Of a stretch of DNA of 5,562 bases, positions 3,333 to 5,562 are shown piece after piece; position 1 is the first letter of the stretch, and each line of letters opens with the position of its first letter. The translations under genes were made by a program, and so were the position numbers. Source of the stretch: Cyanobacteria bacterium UBA9579. GTDB lineage: Bacteria > Cyanobacteriota > Vampirovibrionia > Gastranaerophilales > UBA9579. The stretch spans positions 1,970 through 7,531 of the forward strand of contig DNSU01000040.1 of assembly GCA_003499585.1 (NCBI GenBank), in the 5' to 3' direction. The notes beneath the pieces were generated by a model. That model was not told the DNA's origin and searched no databases. It was given only the letters and a program-made list of their open reading frames with translations.

Positions 3333-5562
3333 TTATTTCTTAATTGTGGACATAATCCAGTCGTAACGAGATTTATACAGATTTTGAGATTTTATCAGAC
3401 CTTTTAATCTTAATTCATTTAATTCTTCATCGACTTTATCGATTCTAAGTGAAGTATCAGGGTGTCGGTATGTAAATACAGGATTTAGTTGAGCATTTGC
3501 TAATCTTCCGGTTAGACCGGATTGTTTTTCAAGTTGTTTAATTGTTACCAAGAAACCTTCAAGCCCTGCAGGGTGGTAGCCCAATCTATTTGCATTTATT
3601 ACACCTAACATATCAGCCATAAATTCATTTTCTTCAGAATTATTTGTAGTTATTGAATCAACCAGCATTTCTCCGAATACGAAATCTATTAGGCTTGGAT
3701 CAATACCAAAGGTTGACCTGTATGAACCTCCTATAATTCTATTATCTGCTAGTGAGGTATCAGAATTATTTGTACTGGAAGGGGTTTGTTTATTTGTTGC
3801 AGGCTGAACTGCTGTATTATCATTTGGTATAGGAGCAGAATCAGTAGTTGTAGTATCTGTATTATCTGTTAATGAATCATTTTCCACAGATATATTTGTA
3901 TCAGGCGTTACCGTATTATCTGCAACCGGAACTATTCCAGTATTTATATCTGCAGAATCATCAAATGCAAGATCGAGTCCATCATCTATAGTGGTTTCAG
4001 GAACTGTAAATGTATCCTGTGAGATTGGTTGAACTATGTTTGTTAACGTAGATGTAGATGATGTCGGCGTTGATGAAGTAGAACCGGAATCTCCTACAGG
4101 TGAGGTTGGAGGTGGAGCTGTAACTACAGTGAGCTCTTGCTCGACATTTACAGTTGTACCATCATCTGAGGTGATATCTCCTGTATCTGTGTCTACTGTA
4201 GATGTGGTATTTGATAGAGGTACTTCATTAGTTGCTGTAGAAGTTGATGCTGCAGGTCCTGAATATACTTTTACTGTAGCTGCAGTCATACCTATAGGTA
4301 TGCTAGTTAATGTTGTACTGTTTGTATAAGTATTTCCGTTTATTGCTATTGAGGTAAATTGATTTACATTATCTTTATTACCAATATGTATTGTACCTGA
4401 ACCACCTGTTCTTGACCTGATAAGATCACCTGCTTTACTTGTATCTATAGTCATGGTTGTTGGGGTGGTTAATCCTGTCAAAGCACTTCTAAATGTAGCT
4501 GAAAATGGAGTTGTTTCAGATCCGTCAAAATATCCCAGGAAAACATCTGAATTTGTGGTTTGTAGTGTACTGTTATCTAATAATAATTTATTGGATAGTG
4601 TATATATGGCATTAGTAGCAGTAATGGTACTTCCTATAATATTATCTGTAACAATGCCTGAATTATTAGCATAATAATAGAAATTATTGCCAGCATTTAA
4701 GGTTGAGTTAGTGATTTGAGTATTATTGCTTTTTGAGAACAAGCTAATATTACCTGTAGCAGCGATATTAGAGTTTTGTAGAGTATTAACTCCATTTGAA
4801 GAAATACCAATATTTCCGGTATTTCCTGCAGTAGAAGTAACTGCATCTAAAGTTAAAGCTCCGGAATTAGCGCTAATTTCTATATTTCCAGTATTAGGAT
4901 TAAAAGTAATATTTTGAAGGGTATTCGTGCCTGTTCCTGTAGAGTTAATAGATATTCCGTTTGAAGAAAGTGTTGTTGGTACTGATCCTGTTAAAGATAG
5001 ATTCCCTGATGAATTAATATACGTAGCACCAGTAGATCTTAATGGAGTTCCTCCTGCTATACTAATGCTACTTCCTGATCTGGAATAAGTATTAAGAAGT
5101 GATTTAAAATCTGCAGCCAGAGTATCTACTTCAGAAACAGAAGCGCTTGTTATATTTCCAAGATGCATTGTACTGGCTGTAGCATTCAGATAACTTGGAT
5201 TATCTAAGGATAATGAATTGAATGTTGAGTATATTTTACCAGCATTAAGTGTACTATTTGTGAATGTATGAACATTTCCATAAACATAATAATTATTTGT
5301 AGAGTTAAGAGCAGAATTAGTAGCTGTTATATTTCCTGATTGAGCATATAAACCCAGCAGGTTAGAAGCAGAAACAGTTGAGTTAGTAACATTAATATCT
5401 CCGCTTGAAGCTAATAATTTAAGAATAGCTCCTGAAATAGTATTGGATGTTAATGTTATTCCTGTACCTGCAATAGTATTATTTCCTGTAGCTGCAATGG
5501 TAGAATCCTGTATAGTAGCTACTCCTGCTGATGATAAATTGATATTGCCAGTAGCAGAAAGA
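3333..5562 (-). CDS. Filamentous-haemagglutinin-like beta-helix protein ending in an M48 C-terminal-like domain (partial, N-terminus outside window)
   Basis: The frame is open from the right edge to the TAA at 3335-3333, giving 742 visible codons. The ATG at 5168 is internal: it has no ribosome-binding site, and the 131 codons before it are the same kind of repeat. Visible residues 1 to about 430 are rich in Ser, Thr, Asn and Gly and built of coils of roughly 20 residues such as SGNITATNSALN and TGNIEISANSG. This is typical of right-handed beta-helix adhesins of the FHA or two-partner-secretion type. About residues 478-610 form a Thr/Pro/Asp-rich, low-hydrophobicity linker. The last 130 residues are predicted alpha-helical and unlike the rest: E-F-M-A-D-M-L-G, then LGYHPAGLEGFL, then YRHPDTSLRID. 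These resemble the third-zinc-ligand helix and C-terminal part of M48 proteases. No HExxH is present in the visible part. Signal peptide, secretion domain and true start must lie beyond the right edge. It is probably exported, and is the first visible gene of the operon, 3 nt before the cyclase. Confidence 0.87.
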   Translation of the reverse strand, partial: LSATGNINLSSAGVATIQDSTIAATGNNTIAGTGITLTSNTISGAILKLLASSGDINVTNSTVSASNLLGLYAQSGNITATNSALNSTNNYYVYGNVHTFTNSTLNAGKIYSTFNSLSLDNPSYLNATASTMHLGNITSASVSEVDTLAADFKSLLNTYSRSGSSISIAGGTPLRSTGATYINSSGNLSLTGSVPTTLSSNGISINSTGTGTNTLQNITFNPNTGNIEISANSGALTLDAVTSTAGNTGNIGISSNGVNTLQNSNIAATGNISLFSKSNNTQITNSTLNAGNNFYYYANNSGIVTDNIIGSTITATNAIYTLSNKLLLDNSTLQTTNSDVFLGYFDGSETTPFSATFRSALTGLTTPTTMTIDTSKAGDLIRSRTGGSGTIHIGNKDNVNQFTSIAINGNTYTNSTTLTSIPIGMTAATVKVYSGPAASTSTATNEVPLSNTTSTVDTDTGDITSDDGTTVNVEQELTVVTAPPPTSPVGDSGSTSSTPTSSTSTLTNIVQPISQDTFTVPETTIDDGLDLAFDDSADINTGIVPVADNTVTPDTNISVENDSLTDNTDTTTTDSAPIPNDNTAVQPATNKQTPSSTNNSDTSLADNRIIGGSYRSTFGIDPSLIDFVFGEMLVDSITTNNSEENEFMADMLGVINANRLGYHPAGLEGFLVTIKQLEKQSGLTGRLANAQLNPVFTYRHPDTSLRIDKVDEELNELRLKGLIKSQNLYKSRYDWIMSTIKK
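3336..3725 (-). other. M48 protease C-terminal-half-like domain at the end of the adhesin
   Basis: The last 130 residues begin near SYRSTFGIDPSL. A helix, LIDFVFGEMLVDSI, leads into SEENEFMADMLGV, matching the M48 pattern E-[FY]-x-A-D-x-x-G, whose Glu (codon 3626-3624) is the third zinc ligand in complete enzymes. It is followed by R-L-G-Y-H-P-A-G-L, the usual G-Y-D-P-x-G/A-L turn and helix, then KQLEKQSG. After an Asn/Leu loop comes Y-R-H-P-D-T-S-L-R-I, matching the conserved T-H-P-x-x-x-x-R-I that closes M48 domains. The order and spacing of three separate motifs make chance unlikely. The HExxH half is absent here and is encoded by the last gene of the operon. The call rests on motif reading by eye. 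Confidence 0.75.
3735..4130 (-). other. Low-complexity acidic Thr/Pro/Asp-rich linker within the adhesin
   Basis: About 132 codons between the beta-helix and the M48-like tail are dominated by Thr, Ser, Asp, Pro, Asn and Val, with a PPPTSP start, TTIDDGLDLAFDDSAD in the middle and repeated D-N-T/D-T-N units such as TDNTDTTTTD. It is acidic and has very few aromatic or basic residues, so it is probably an extended tether displaying the C-terminal domain away from the beta-helix. Its polar repeats make this stretch prone to length change. Confidence 0.75.
4665..4802 (-). repeat. Internal duplication within the adhesin, copy B
   Basis: This is the second, shorter copy of the duplicated beta-helix block. 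At DNA level, 4753-4793 and 5485-5525 match at about 29 of 41 positions by eye, so the duplication is old but still visible in the bases and is not only a shared amino-acid preference. Confidence 0.65.
5274..5534 (-). repeat. Internal duplication within the adhesin, copy A
   Basis: Copy A contains SSAGVATIQDSTIAATGN (5534-5481) and TNSALNSTNNYYVYGN (5321-5274). Both blocks recur in the same order in copy B at 4665-4802 as SSNGVNTLQNSNIAATGN and TNSTLNAGNNFYYYAN. The two blocks are separated by about 41 more residues in copy A, roughly two helical coils. Similarity continues past this copy: LSLDN followed by a motif ending MHLGNI corresponds to LLLDN followed by a motif ending FLGYF in copy B. 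Confidence 0.68.

Noticed and set aside
1651..4917. Plus-strand open frames within the cyclase and adhesin regions
   Set aside because: They are antisense to strongly supported genes, lack ribosome-binding sites or recognisable motifs, and show only the biased composition expected opposite Ser/Thr/Val-rich coding sequence.
5166..5168. ATG that could be taken as the start of the adhesin gene
   Set aside because: The same frame is open for another 131 codons to the window edge with identical repeat character, and no ribosome-binding site precedes this ATG. The gene is truncated by the window.
4665..5534. CRISPR array or DNA-level tandem repeat
   Set aside because: The repeats are protein coils of variable length with about 70% base identity at best, without fixed repeat and spacer units.

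Overview
All recognisable genes in this AT-rich window lie on the minus strand, so transcription runs from high to low coordinates. In that order the layout is: (1) the C-terminal 742 codons of a large Ser/Thr/Asn-rich beta-helix adhesin-like protein, cut off by the right edge; (2) a complete CHASE2 adenylate cyclase; (3) a small exported lysine-rich protein; (4) a short secreted M48-type zinc metalloprotease fragment carrying HExxH; (5) at the left edge, the first 20 codons of a probable next gene, preceded by an inverted repeat and a promoter-like sequence. Spacing of the first four genes (3 nt gap, 43 nt overlap, 67 nt gap) suggests one operon.

The organism is probably a diderm (Gram-negative type) bacterium with an AT-rich genome: filamentous-haemagglutinin-like repeats, periplasmic M48 proteases and CHASE2 cyclases all fit this. 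Cyanobacteria-related lineages such as Melainabacteria/Vampirovibrionia, or candidate phyla such as Elusimicrobiota, are possible sources. The sequence alone does not fix the phylum.

The most unusual point is that an M48 protease appears to be split between the first and last genes of the operon. The last gene has the signal peptide, the pre-HExxH strand and helix, and HEISH, but stops just before the third-zinc-ligand region. The adhesin, after a long acidic/Thr/Pro-rich linker, ends in about 130 residues that read like the missing C-terminal half: an E-x-x-A-D-x-x-G motif, a G-Y-x-P helix and a late R-H-P motif. Either the locus is a rearrangement relic, for example of a tandemly duplicated M48 gene, or two extracytoplasmic proteins jointly rebuild a protease at the cell surface.

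The cyclase has a complete catalytic set but carries Thr where class IIIa enzymes have Asp, placing it with class IIIb. CHASE2 lies outside the cytoplasmic membrane, so the operon may couple an envelope or surface state to cAMP. That link is inferred from gene order only; no cAMP effector is in the window.
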